64,000 nucleotides of DNA, taken from UMGS1649 sp045611765. GTDB lineage: Bacteria; Bacillota; Clostridia; TANB77; CAG-465. Made by a program: the position numbers and the translations under genes. A model generated the notes under the pieces. It was not told where the DNA came from, made no database searches, and worked only from the letters and a program-made list of their open reading frames with translations. Of this stretch, positions 7,576-15,786 are shown one piece after another. Each line of letters starts with the position of its first letter. Within the stretch, counting starts at the first letter, position 1. The DNA is taken from NCBI GenBank assembly GCA_045611765.1, contig JAZKXT010000012.1:62001-126000 (forward strand), in the 5' to 3' direction.

Positions 7576-9981
7576 ATGTACGATAAAATTATAGATAAAA
7601 AATGGCAAGATAAATGGTATTCGTCAGATTGTTTTAATGCAACAGATGATACTTCAAAAGGAAAGTTTTATGGACTAGTTGAATTCCCTTATCCATCAGG
7701 GGTAGGACTTCATATAGGTCACGTAAAAGCATATATTGGACTAGATGTAATTTCTAGAAAGAAGAGACTAGAAGGATACAATGTATTGTTTCCAATAGGT
7801 TGGGATGCTTTTGGTCTTCCTACAGAAAACTACGCAATAAAAACAGGAATACATCCTAGAGTTGTAACTGACCAAAATATTGAAAGATTTACAGAACAAT
7901 TAAAAAAAGTGGGTTTTGCTTTTGATTATTCAAGACAGGTAGATACAACAGATCCTGCATATTATAAATGGACACAATGGATATTCTTAAAATTATATGA
8001 AAAAGGACTAGCATATAAAGATATAACGGAAGTAAACTATTGTCCAAATTGTCAAGTTGTACTTTCTAACGAAGAGTCACAAGGTGGAAAATGTGACAGA
8101 TGTGATGGTGAAGTTATTCAAAAGGAAAAAGAAGTTTGGATGTTAAAGATAACAGACTATGCTGAAAAATTGCTTGAAGGATTAAACGAAGTAGATTTCC
8201 CAGAGAGAGTAAGAGTACAACAGGAAAATTGGATAGGTAAATCTACGGGTGCGGAAGTAGACTTCAAATTAAAAGACTTAGATGATACATTAAAAATTTA
8301 TACAACTAGAGCGGACACAATGTTTGGTGTAACATTTATGGTTATTGCGCCAGAACATCCAATGCTAAAAAAATATGCGGATAAAATAGAAAACCTAAAA
8401 GAAATAGAAGAATATGCATTAAATGCAAAGAAAAAGACTGAGTTTGAAAGGGTACAACTTGCTAAAGATAAAACAGGAGTTGAAATTAAAGGCATAAAGG
8501 CAATAAATCCTGCAAATGGCAAAGAAGTACCAGTTTGGGTTTCAGATTATGTTATGATGGGATATGGTACAGGGGCTATAATGGCAGTACCAGCTCATGA
8601 TACACGTGACTATGAATTTGCTAAAAAGTTTGGTATAGATATAATTCAAGTAATTGAAGGCGGAGATATAACGAAAGAAGCTTACACAGATATAGCAAAT
8701 GGAACAATGATGAACTCTGACTTCCTAAATGGTAAGAGTGTAAAAGATGCTATAGCAACAATGATTGAATATGTTGAGGCTAAAGGATATGGACTGGCTA
8801 AAACAAATTATTTTATGAAGGATTGGGCTTTTGCTCGTCAAAGATATTGGGGAGAGCCAGTACCTATCATAAAATGTAAAAAATGTGGACTTGTTCCTGT
8901 TCCTGAAAAAGATTTGCCAGTAACATTACCAAATCTTAAAGAATTTAAACCTGGTCAAAATGGAGAATCTCCACTAGCCGAAGCTACTGAATGGGTAAAT
9001 ACAACTTGTCCTTGCTGTGGTGGTGAAGCTGAAAGAGAAACAGATACAATGCCACAATGGGCTGGTTCTAGTTGGTATTTCTTAAGATATATTGACCCAA
9101 GAAATGATTTAGAATTAGCAAGTTTAGATAAATTAAAATATTGGTTACCAGTAGATTGGTACAATGGTGGTATGGAACACGTAACACGTCACTTAATTTA
9201 CTCAAGATTCTGGCATAGATTTTTATATGATATAGGTGTTGTGCCAACTAAAGAACCATATGCTAAACGTTCAACACAAGGGCTAATACTAGGTTCTGAC
9301 GGAGAAAAAATGTCTAAATCTAGAGGGAATGTAATTAATCCAGATGACATTGTAAATGAATATGGAGCAGATACTTTAAGAACATATATGCTGTTTATTG
9401 GCGAATATGATGAGGCGGCTCCATGGAATGATAACGGAGTTAAGGGTGCTAAAAAGTTCTTAGACAGAGTTATGAGATTAGACAGTTTAGTTGTAGATAA
9501 GTATGAAAAAGAAGATGAGGAACTTGCAAGAGAACTAAACAAGACGATTAAGAAAGTAACTGAAGATTATGAAGCTATGAAATTTAATACTGCAGTTGCA
9601 CAAATGATGACGTTTGTAAATGTTGTGTATAAAAAAGGAGTAATCTCTAAAGAAGATTTAAGCAAATTCTTAATTATATTAAATCCAACAGCTCCACATG
9701 TAGCAGAAGAATTATGGAACAAATGCATAGATAACGCTTCTATGATAGTAGACCAAGAATGGCCTAAATATGACGCAGTAAAAATACAAACAAGTACAGT
9801 AGAAATTGCGGTACAGGTTGGGGGCAAAGTAAGATTTACCATTGCTCATAGTACTAATGCTACTGTTGACGAAGTAAAAGAGCAAGTATTAAATGATGAA
9901 AGATTAAAACCGTATGTAGAAGGCAAAGAAATTAAAAAGTTGGTTATTATACCAGGTAGGATTGCAAATATTGTCGTATAA
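7576..9981 (+). CDS. leuS: Leucyl-tRNA synthetase
   Basis: This class I aminoacyl-tRNA synthetase charges tRNA-Leu in the cytoplasm. HIGH (residues 46-49) and KMSKS (near 578) are both intact. Two zinc-binding cysteine sets are visible (CPNCQ with CDRCDG near residues 156-177, and CKKCG with CPCCGG further on). The CP1 editing domain contains the threonine-rich TTRADT and GYGTGAIMAVPAHDTRD. The ATG at 7576 is preceded by AAGGA. The size of 801 residues is normal for bacteria. No T-box leader is present, unlike pheST in this window; the gap to the upstream kinase gene is only 39 bases, so transcription may come from the kinase promoter. Confidence 0.98.
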   Translation: MYDKIIDKKWQDKWYSSDCFNATDDTSKGKFYGLVEFPYPSGVGLHIGHVKAYIGLDVISRKKRLEGYNVLFPIGWDAFGLPTENYAIKTGIHPRVVTDQNIERFTEQLKKVGFAFDYSRQVDTTDPAYYKWTQWIFLKLYEKGLAYKDITEVNYCPNCQVVLSNEESQGGKCDRCDGEVIQKEKEVWMLKITDYAEKLLEGLNEVDFPERVRVQQENWIGKSTGAEVDFKLKDLDDTLKIYTTRADTMFGVTFMVIAPEHPMLKKYADKIENLKEIEEYALNAKKKTEFERVQLAKDKTGVEIKGIKAINPANGKEVPVWVSDYVMMGYGTGAIMAVPAHDTRDYEFAKKFGIDIIQVIEGGDITKEAYTDIANGTMMNSDFLNGKSVKDAIATMIEYVEAKGYGLAKTNYFMKDWAFARQRYWGEPVPIIKCKKCGLVPVPEKDLPVTLPNLKEFKPGQNGESPLAEATEWVNTTCPCCGGEAERETDTMPQWAGSSWYFLRYIDPRNDLELASLDKLKYWLPVDWYNGGMEHVTRHLIYSRFWHRFLYDIGVVPTKEPYAKRSTQGLILGSDGEKMSKSRGNVINPDDIVNEYGADTLRTYMLFIGEYDEAAPWNDNGVKGAKKFLDRVMRLDSLVVDKYEKEDEELARELNKTIKKVTEDYEAMKFNTAVAQMMTFVNVVYKKGVISKEDLSKFLIILNPTAPHVAEELWNKCIDNASMIVDQEWPKYDAVKIQTSTVEIAVQVGGKVRFTIAHSTNATVDEVKEQVLNDERLKPYVEGKEIKKLVIIPGRIANIVV

Positions 9982-10026
9982 TGATAAAATACAAAAAGTA
10001 ACATAAGATGAAAGTGGGGAAGATAT

Positions 10027-11463
10027 ATGTCGGTTGAGCTATCAACAGTAATAATACAAATATTAAGTGGATTTGTAATATTTTTCTTAGGCATGATAGC
10101 CTATGGATATACAGCTAAATCTAAAATAGAAGAGAGCAAAGATGCAGCTCAGGCGGCATATATTGATGCTTTAACAAAGCTGGGAAATAGACACAAATTT
10201 AATAAGGTAATAGGCGAAATGGTAAAGCACGAAGACCAAAAATTTGCTTTGTGCTTCCTAGATCTTGACGATTTTAAACATATAAATGATAATATGGGAC
10301 ATGATGCTGGGGATGAGCTTTTAATTGAACTTGGCAAAAGATTAGTTGATGGCGTTGCAGATCACGGACAAGTATTTAGACTTGGCGGAGATGAATACGC
10401 ACTAATTATAACGAATGCAAATAGCAAGCTTGAAGTAGAAACAATAGTAAAAAGAGTACAAAGAAATGTTGTAAGACCTGTAGATATTCGTGGAAACAAA
10501 GTAAATCTAGATTATAGTTTGGGAATTGCGATGTTTCCTGAAGACACAACAGATAGTGTGCAACTAGTAAACTTTGCGGATTCAGCGATGTACCACATAA
10601 AAGAGAGCGGTAAAAGCGATTATTATTTTCACAATCCTGCGTTAAGGTCTAAAACGGAAAATAAGAAAAGAATGGAAACAGAGCTTAAAACAGCTTTTGA
10701 AAACAAAGAATTTGGAATAGATTATCAACCAAGGGTAAATTTAAAAGATCCAAAACAAATTTGGCTTGAAGCGTTCCTTTATTGGAATCATCCAATGGTG
10801 GGTAAATTAAGAGCAGAATATTTCTTAAAATTTGCAGAGACTATTGGTCTTATAATTGGAATAGATGAGCTTATGATAGAACAAGCAATAGTTAAGCTTA
10901 ACAAATTAAGAAAAGATGGTTATCCAAATGTTAATATTGCTATGAACATATCTTTAAGACACTTCCAAAGAAAAGATTTTGTAGAAAAGCTATGTAAAAT
11001 ATTTGAGAACAATCCTATTGAACCTGGTACTCTTATGCTTCAAATAACAGATACCATAGATGTAGATAAGATTGAAAATTATAAAGTGATGTTTGATAAA
11101 ATTAGAAAATATGGAGTTAAACTTTCTGTGGCTAATTTTGAAATAAAACACGAAATAATGGATATGTTTAGAAGACTTCATATAGATGAAGTTAAAGTGA
11201 GTTCTAAATATATTGATTCCAATAGTATATTTAGTCCAAATGTTTTAAAAGATATAGTAACTCTTGCTCGTGATCTAGAATATGATATTGTTATTACGAG
11301 AATAGAGGATGAAGCTACTTTAAATAAAATACTGAAATTAAAAGTAGATATGATACAAGGAAATTATTTATTTAACATAATGGACGATAATGATTTAATA
11401 GAGTTTTTACACTCTTTAAATACAAAAAGAAGAACAAGAACTAGTAAAACAAAAACAATTTGA
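10027..11463 (+). CDS. GGDEF protein with a degenerate EAL domain
   Basis: An N-terminal membrane helix (about residues 7-28) precedes a diguanylate cyclase domain and an EAL-type domain. The GGDEF domain looks able to make cyclic di-GMP: it has the FLDLDDFKHIND metal site and RLGGDEY near residue 117. The inhibitory RxxD site before it is missing. The EAL domain (from about residue 215) has lost key residues: EAL reads EAF, the glutamate of the E-x-T motif is Q in LQITDT, and DDFGTG reads ANFEIKH. It is therefore unlikely to hydrolyse cyclic di-GMP and may bind it or act as an effector. It follows leuS by 45 bases and ends at its own terminator. Confidence 0.9.
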   Translation: MSVELSTVIIQILSGFVIFFLGMIAYGYTAKSKIEESKDAAQAAYIDALTKLGNRHKFNKVIGEMVKHEDQKFALCFLDLDDFKHINDNMGHDAGDELLIELGKRLVDGVADHGQVFRLGGDEYALIITNANSKLEVETIVKRVQRNVVRPVDIRGNKVNLDYSLGIAMFPEDTTDSVQLVNFADSAMYHIKESGKSDYYFHNPALRSKTENKKRMETELKTAFENKEFGIDYQPRVNLKDPKQIWLEAFLYWNHPMVGKLRAEYFLKFAETIGLIIGIDELMIEQAIVKLNKLRKDGYPNVNIAMNISLRHFQRKDFVEKLCKIFENNPIEPGTLMLQITDTIDVDKIENYKVMFDKIRKYGVKLSVANFEIKHEIMDMFRRLHIDEVKVSSKYIDSNSIFSPNVLKDIVTLARDLEYDIVITRIEDEATLNKILKLKVDMIQGNYLFNIMDDNDLIEFLHSLNTKRRTRTSKTKTI

Positions 11464-11472
11464 CAAAATAGT

Positions 11473-11507
11473 CCACGCATAGTATAATATGCGTGGTTAT
11501 TTTTGTT
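11473..11507 (+). terminator. Terminator after the GGDEF gene
   Basis: CCACGCATA pairs with TATGCGTGG around GTATAA, followed by TTATTTTTG. Confidence 0.88.
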
Positions 11508-11532
11508 ATTATCTAAAATTGGAGGATAAGGT

Positions 11533-12093
11533 ATGAGACTTCTTAGTTATTTACTACTCACCCCTATAATTTCATGTTTATTATCTCAAGTATTAAAATT
11601 GTTTTTTAATATTATATTTAAAAAGCAAAAGTTTAAAATTTCTAGCCTTATCGGCGACGGGAATTATCCATCTAGTCACACAGCATTTGTAACTAGTATT
11701 ACAGCAATTTCTTGGTTTAATACAATTGTTAAGTGGATCACTCAAGATAGTATAGAATTGTGGGCTTGGATTTCAACCTCGATTACAATACTTTGGTTTA
11801 TAGTTGTAAGAGATGCATTAGGAGTTCGGTATACGGTCCAAAAACTTTGTGAATGTGTTAGTGAAATAGTAGATGACACGAGTCATGCGGAAGATATAAA
11901 GAAAAAACTCAATATTAAATCTGGTCATAGACCCTATGAAGTAATAGCAGGTGCGGTTTTAGGTTTAATTGTAGCAAGTATTACATCATGTGTATACTAT
12001 GGATGGTACAATTATCTCATATATGCGATAGCTATCTTAGTAGGATATGTTTGTGTATCTTTGTTAATATTGAAGTTTAAGCGTTATAAATGA
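11533..12093 (+). CDS. Divergent PAP2 (DUF212/YuiD) membrane protein
   Basis: This 186-residue integral membrane protein of the DUF212 family resembles the PAP2 acid phosphatases. The conserved blocks are all present: YPSSHTAF near residue 46, RDALGVR near 93 and GHRPYEV near 131. PAP2 enzymes remove phosphate from lipid phosphates such as phosphatidate or undecaprenyl pyrophosphate; activity of the DUF212 branch is not well established. Four to five hydrophobic segments are visible. A GGAGG site lies 6 bases before the ATG. It forms a single-gene unit between two terminators, just before the tRNA that carries the island. Confidence 0.88.
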   Translation: MRLLSYLLLTPIISCLLSQVLKLFFNIIFKKQKFKISSLIGDGNYPSSHTAFVTSITAISWFNTIVKWITQDSIELWAWISTSITILWFIVVRDALGVRYTVQKLCECVSEIVDDTSHAEDIKKKLNIKSGHRPYEVIAGAVLGLIVASITSCVYYGWYNYLIYAIAILVGYVCVSLLILKFKRYK

Positions 12094-12094
12094 G

Positions 12095-12124
12095 AAGAAC
12101 CACGGTTATTGCCGTGGTTCTTTG
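12095..12124 (+). terminator. Terminator of the DUF212 gene
   Basis: AAGAACCACGG pairs with CCGTGGTTCTT around TTATTG. The T-run after it is short. Confidence 0.85.
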
Positions 12125-12182
12125 CTACGATACAACTAAACTAAGAAGAATAAAGAAAAAATAAAAATATTAATTAAAAGTA

Positions 12183-12210
12183 TTGACAATTTAAAAAAAT
12201 GATATATAAT
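12183..12210 (+). promoter_or_regulatory. Promoter of tRNA-Gly
   Basis: Consensus TTGACA at 12183-12188 and TATAAT at 12205-12210 are spaced by 16 bases, 17 bases before the mature tRNA. Confidence 0.8.
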
Positions 12211-12226
12211 ATTAAATGTAATGAGT

Positions 12227-12300
<74 letters not shown>

Positions 12301-12306
12301 TTTTTT

Positions 12307-12350
12307 AAAATCCTGGAAACCTTAGTTGATAAGGCTTTCGGGATTTTTTT
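12307..12350 (+). terminator. Element-supplied terminator after tRNA-Gly
   Basis: AAATCC with GGATTT, and GGAAACCTT with AAGGCTTTC, form a long imperfect hairpin followed by seven T. A related hairpin follows the core at 28559, so this is a conserved part of the element left end. Confidence 0.75.
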
Positions 12351-12357
12351 AATGCAA

Positions 12358-12390
12358 TTTTACTGCAGTTTTACTGCAATGGAAGTTTCT
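12358..12390 (+). repeat. Left-end repeat with tandem TTTACTGCA motifs
   Basis: Two copies of TTTACTGCA(A/G) in tandem are followed by AGTTTCT. The same motif recurs at 17035, 28375, 28599 and 30900, always near element ends, as expected for integrase arm-binding sites. Confidence 0.65.
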
Positions 12391-12426
12391 TGATAAAAAT
12401 AGATAAATACCACGAAGTAACAGAAA

Positions 12427-12948
12427 TCAATTCTTATTTTTATATTCAGCAATAAGTATGTTTGACATTTCTTCAGGACTTTCTTTACAACCAGAAGTTA
12501 GCCATTTTTTTATTATTGCATTAAGTCCAGCTCTAAAAAATTCTATATGATAATCGATGTATTTGCTGTTATAGTATTTCTCTGCCATTTCTGTATTGTG
12601 TTGCGTAATAGGGCTAATAGAAATATCTTCTAATTTAAAATATGTCTTGAAAAATATTTGATTTTCTTTAATCTGTTTGAACATATTTAAATAGCCATTA
12701 GCGTCTTGCTTAGAATTGAAGGATAACATGATATCAGCGAACTCGTCAGCCATTCTTTTTTTTACTTTTTCTACTAAATCATACACATCAATATAATTAG
12801 CATAGAAAGTAGAACGATTTAATTTGGCAATTTCACAAATTGTAGACACTGAGATTTCGTTTATGTTTTTCTTTTGAATTAGTTGCAAGAAAGTCTGTTC
12901 AATTTTTTCTTGTGAATCTCTTTTTCTTTTATTATTAGGTGTATTCAT
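12427..12948 (-). CDS. TetR-family transcriptional regulator
   Basis: The N-terminal 50 residues form a TetR helix-turn-helix (ISVSTICEIAKLNRSTFYANY), and the rest is a helical ligand-binding and dimer domain of normal length. The ATG at 12948 is preferred over one four codons upstream because GGAG lies 7 bases before it. It is divergent from the 13087 operon. A 20-base dyad at 13047-13066, just after that operon promoter, is a natural operator candidate. The C-terminal half resembles regulators of small membrane-protein operons, but no ligand can be named. Codon use is AT-rich like the rest of the island. Confidence 0.85.
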   Translation of the reverse strand: MNTPNNKRKRDSQEKIEQTFLQLIQKKNINEISVSTICEIAKLNRSTFYANYIDVYDLVEKVKKRMADEFADIMLSFNSKQDANGYLNMFKQIKENQIFFKTYFKLEDISISPITQHNTEMAEKYYNSKYIDYHIEFFRAGLNAIIKKWLTSGCKESPEEMSNILIAEYKNKN

Positions 12949-13006
12949 AAAGCGCTCCATTCAAATTACAATTATCATTATTCCAACAAATGTTAAAAAT
13001 TGATGA

Positions 13007-13066
13007 TTGTTTTATAATATTTGAGATATTATACTATATTTAGACAAAAACAACAAGTGTTGTTTT
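13007..13066 (+). promoter_or_regulatory. Promoter and dyad operator of the 13087 operon
   Basis: TTGTTT at 13007-13012 and TATACT at 13030-13035 are spaced by 17 bases. AAAACAACA at 13047-13055 and its exact reverse complement TGTTGTTTT at 13058-13066 form a dyad with a two-base centre, covering about +5 to +25. This is a likely TetR site. Confidence 0.6.
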
Positions 13067-13086
13067 AAAGGAAGGAAGTGAATAAT

Positions 13087-13347
13087 ATGGGAAAATTAAA
13101 AGAGACAAATAAAAAAATAGAAGAAACCGTAGTTAGTGGATATAAAAAAGTGGAAGATACAGTTGTAAGTGGCTACAAGAAAGTAGAAAATACAGTTGTA
13201 GATGGATACAAAAAAGTAGAAGACAAGTTTGTTGATAAGTTCTTAAGAAAAGAAAACGAGACGATTGAACAAGCTAAAGAAAGAATAAAAAAAGAACAAG
13301 AAGAATTAGCAAAGAAAAATGAAGAATTAACAAATGGAGGTAAATAG
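13087..13347 (+). CDS. Small repeat protein with amphipathic 11-residue repeats
   Basis: The 86-residue protein contains three near-identical 11-residue units (VVSGYKKVEDT, VVSGYKKVENT, VVDGYKKVEDK) at about residues 14-46, then a helical Glu/Lys-rich tail (EQAKERIKKEQEEL). Such repeats form amphipathic helices that can lie on membranes. The ATG at 13087 is chosen over an in-frame GTG at 13078, which overlaps the ribosome site AAGGAAGG. It is the first gene after the putative TetR operator and overlaps the ribosome site of the membrane protein that follows. I know of no assigned function. The TetR, repeat protein and membrane protein form one control unit. Confidence 0.8.
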   Translation: MGKLKETNKKIEETVVSGYKKVEDTVVSGYKKVENTVVDGYKKVEDKFVDKFLRKENETIEQAKERIKKEQEELAKKNEELTNGGK

Positions 13348-13348
13348 T

Positions 13349-13741
13349 ATGAAAAGAGAGACATTATTAGAAATAATACTTGGAACTATTGGCGGATTGA
13401 TATTTGCAATAGGAATGTGTATGTGTTTAATTCCAGAATGGAATGCATTTACAGCAGGAGTTATTGTAACAATATTAGGATTTATAATTTTATTAGGAAT
13501 TATTCCTATATATAGAAGTACACATCCTAAAAAAACAAGAAAACCAATAGATTGGGCATTGCTTACCCCTTGGATTGTTGGCGTAGTAGGTTCAATGATA
13601 ATGGGATTTGGAATGAGTAGAATTATGGTTGGAGAAGCATCAACTACAGATATGGTAGTAGGATTAATAACAGGTGTAGTAGGACTAATAATATGTGTTC
13701 TAAATTGGCCTATTTATGCGTATATAAAAGGAAATAAATAA
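13349..13741 (+). CDS. Four-helix membrane protein of unknown function
   Basis: This 130-residue protein has four hydrophobic segments (about residues 8-28, 33-53, 70-90 and 97-120) with a short basic loop after the second pair (HPKKTRKPIDW). The ATG at 13349 follows GGAGG by 8 bases; an upstream in-frame ATG lies inside that ribosome site's gene overlap and is unlikely. It starts directly after the 13087 stop, so both are translated from one message, presumably under TetR control. No transport or enzyme motif is visible, and I do not recognise the family beyond small integral membrane proteins of Firmicutes. Confidence 0.78.
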   Translation: MKRETLLEIILGTIGGLIFAIGMCMCLIPEWNAFTAGVIVTILGFIILLGIIPIYRSTHPKKTRKPIDWALLTPWIVGVVGSMIMGFGMSRIMVGEASTTDMVVGLITGVVGLIICVLNWPIYAYIKGNK

Positions 13742-13778
13742 TGTTTAAAGTAATAAATAAATTCCTTAAAATAGATAG

Positions 13779-13815
13779 AGTAACAGAATTTAAAGCTGTT
13801 ACTTTCAATTTTTTT
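13779..13815 (+). terminator. Terminator of the TetR-linked operon
   Basis: AGTAACAG at 13779-13786 pairs with CTGTTACT at 13796-13803, followed by TTCAATTTTTTT. The tail overlaps the next promoter. Confidence 0.82.
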
Positions 13816-13831
13816 AAAAACATAGTATAAT
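13803..13831 (+). promoter_or_regulatory. Promoter of the 13862 gene
   Basis: TTTCAA at 13803-13808 and a perfect TATAAT at 13826-13831 are spaced by 17 bases. The -35 is weak. Confidence 0.55.
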
Positions 13832-13861
13832 ACAAATAGTAATTTGTAAGGAGAAATAAGT

Positions 13862-14140
13862 ATGAAAAAGAAAAAGATATTTATTGTTTTAGGAATCATA
13901 TTTGTAATATGGCTAATGATGGGATTAGTTGATTATAGTAAAGTTCATAGTTTTGAAAGACCGATATTTAGTATTATAATTGAGCCAGGATATGAAGATG
14001 GTGGTTCGGGACGTTATGTTGGATTAGGATATTATTTTGATATAAAAGGGAACTTTATGCCAGAAGATGAATTTCCAGGAGTAACTCGTTATGACTTCTA
14101 TATATTTGGTATACATATAGAAAGTGCAATAAGAGATTAA
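13862..14140 (+). CDS. Small membrane-anchored protein (92 aa)
   Basis: One N-terminal membrane helix (about residues 6-24, after KKKK) is followed by an outside domain with GYEDGGSGRYVGLGYYFDIKG and PEDEFPGVTRYDFYIFG. The glycine-aspartate pattern resembles small exported proteins found in many Firmicutes, but no function is known to me. There is no lipobox cysteine, so it is held by the helix rather than a lipid. It has its own promoter, a good AAGGAG site and ends 32 bases before the next membrane protein gene, with which it probably forms a short operon. Confidence 0.75.
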   Translation: MKKKKIFIVLGIIFVIWLMMGLVDYSKVHSFERPIFSIIIEPGYEDGGSGRYVGLGYYFDIKGNFMPEDEFPGVTRYDFYIFGIHIESAIRD

Positions 14141-14172
14141 TGCAAATTACAATTAGAAAGTAGGAATGAAAT

Positions 14173-14658
14173 ATGATTTTAGTAATAGAAAGCATTGTAT
14201 TATGTGTATTATTTACAATAATGGTATATATAATGTCAAGAGAGCCAATAAAGACATTATATAATTATCCACCGAAAATTCAAGAAAGAGTAAAATCTTT
14301 AGAAGAATATAAAGACAAGATACCAACACAAGAAAATAAAATAATTGCAAAAAGTTTAGCTTCTATTTTGATTATAATCATTATAAGTTTAATTTTAAGA
14401 TATGTTAATGGTTATACTACCTTTATTGAAGGTTTTGGATATGGTTTTTTACTATGGACAATAGTAAATATATATGATGCAGTAGTAATGGATATTATAT
14501 GGTTTTGCCACGACCCATATTTTGTTTTTAAAGGAACGGAAGATATGGTAGATGAATATCATAACTATTGGTTTCATATTAAAGGAAGTTTAATTGGAGA
14601 AGTTTTAGCATTAGTTATATGTGCGATAGTAGGATTAGTTATACAATTTATTTTGTAA
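14173..14658 (+). CDS. Four-helix membrane protein (161 aa)
   Basis: The protein has an N-terminal membrane helix (residues 3-20), a cytoplasmic stretch with YPPKIQERVKSLEEYKDKIP, and three further hydrophobic segments (about 63-80, 88-110 and 138-160). WFCHDPYFVFKGTEDM between the last two segments looks like a conserved loop. No enzymatic motif is obvious. It lies 32 bases after the 13862 gene with AGTAGGAATG as ribosome site. Function is unknown. Its presence beside TetR and other small membrane proteins suggests an accessory envelope or resistance module. Confidence 0.75.
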   Translation: MILVIESIVLCVLFTIMVYIMSREPIKTLYNYPPKIQERVKSLEEYKDKIPTQENKIIAKSLASILIIIIISLILRYVNGYTTFIEGFGYGFLLWTIVNIYDAVVMDIIWFCHDPYFVFKGTEDMVDEYHNYWFHIKGSLIGEVLALVICAIVGLVIQFIL

Positions 14659-14776
14659 GATAAATTACAATTTGTAGGAGTAAACGATAAGTAATAAGGG
14701 CTAAGTAATACAAGATGCTGGATAAAAATTGATAGCATTTAGTTTTAAAAATAACAACAATTGCATATAATAAAAC

Positions 14777-14827
14777 TACCGTACTCGGAATAAAAGTGTT
14801 GACAAATACTACCGAGTGCGGTATAAT
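14777..14827 (+). promoter_or_regulatory. Consensus promoter of fic with paired dyad operators
   Basis: TTGACA at 14799-14804 and TATAAT at 14822-14827 are spaced by 17 bases, a perfect promoter. Two dyads of the form ACCG-N4-CGG lie at 14777-14788 and 14810-14823. They are also inverted copies of each other with one mismatch. The second fills the spacer and touches the -10, so a bound repressor would shut the promoter. Confidence 0.75.
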
Positions 14828-14848
14828 TGATATGCGAGGTGATAAAAT

Positions 14849-15775
14849 ATGGAATACATGACTACAAGAGAAGCAGAAGAAAAATGGAATATTAGTGAAA
14901 GAAGAATAAGACAGTTATTACAAGAAGAAAGAATTGAAGGTGCTGTTAAGGTGGGAGTCACATGGAATATTCCAAAAGATGCAATTAAGCCATCAGATAA
15001 AAGAGTAGTTAGAGCGGATAATAATGAATTTATAATAAATTTAGATAATAGTTATTTTGAACAGGTAGATAGTCTAAAAAAAGAGTTAGATAGTAAAAGA
15101 CCAATTTCAAAAGAAACATTAAAATCATTAAAGGAATCTATTAATTTAGAATGGACATATAACAGTAATGGTATCGAAGGAAACACTTTAACTTTAAGAG
15201 AAACGCAAGTTGTGCTAGAAGGAATAACTGTCGGTGGTAAAACCTTAACAGAACACTTAGAAGCAATTAACCACGAAAAAGCTATTATATATCTAGATGA
15301 TTTAGTAAAAGATAAACAGCCAATAACAGAATGGAATATAAAAAATATACATCAATTAATTTTAAAAGGTATAGATAATGAAAATGCAGGAAGATATAGA
15401 AAAGAAAATGTAACAATAAAAGGTGCGGTTCACACACCACCAGATTTTGTTAAAATACCAGAATTAATGGAAAAATTAGTTTTAAATTATGAAACTTGGA
15501 ATAAATATCATCCGATAATTAGAGCAGCATTATTACATGGTGAACTTGTAAAAATACACCCATTTATAGATGGAAATGGAAGAACTTCAAGACTCGTAAT
15601 GAATCTTGATTTAATGAATCATGGATATAATCCAATAATTATAAAAAAAGAAAACAGATTAGAGTATTATGAAGTTTTAGATAAAGCACATACAACAGGA
15701 GACTACACAGATTTTGTTAAATTAGTTACTAAATTAGAAATTGAGATATTAAAGAAATATTTAAAATTATTGTGA
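14849..15775 (+). CDS. Fic-domain protein (class II) with N-terminal DNA-binding domain
   Basis: Fic proteins transfer AMP or another nucleotide moiety to target proteins. The active-site loop HPFIDGNGRTSR is intact at about residues 237-248. An inhibitory motif SNGIEGN lies upstream near residue 106, which places it in class II, where the helix before the Fic fold blocks ATP until released. Residues 1-45 form a small winged-helix-like domain (TTREAEEKWNISERRIRQLL), as in excisionase or MerR-type DNA-binding proteins. It may therefore bind the paired operators in front of its own gene. The gene for a HEPN-motif protein begins 11 bases after its stop, suggesting a functional pair. Confidence 0.9.
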   Translation: MEYMTTREAEEKWNISERRIRQLLQEERIEGAVKVGVTWNIPKDAIKPSDKRVVRADNNEFIINLDNSYFEQVDSLKKELDSKRPISKETLKSLKESINLEWTYNSNGIEGNTLTLRETQVVLEGITVGGKTLTEHLEAINHEKAIIYLDDLVKDKQPITEWNIKNIHQLILKGIDNENAGRYRKENVTIKGAVHTPPDFVKIPELMEKLVLNYETWNKYHPIIRAALLHGELVKIHPFIDGNGRTSRLVMNLDLMNHGYNPIIIKKENRLEYYEVLDKAHTTGDYTDFVKLVTKLEIEILKKYLKLL

Positions 15776-15786
15776 GATGAATAAAA

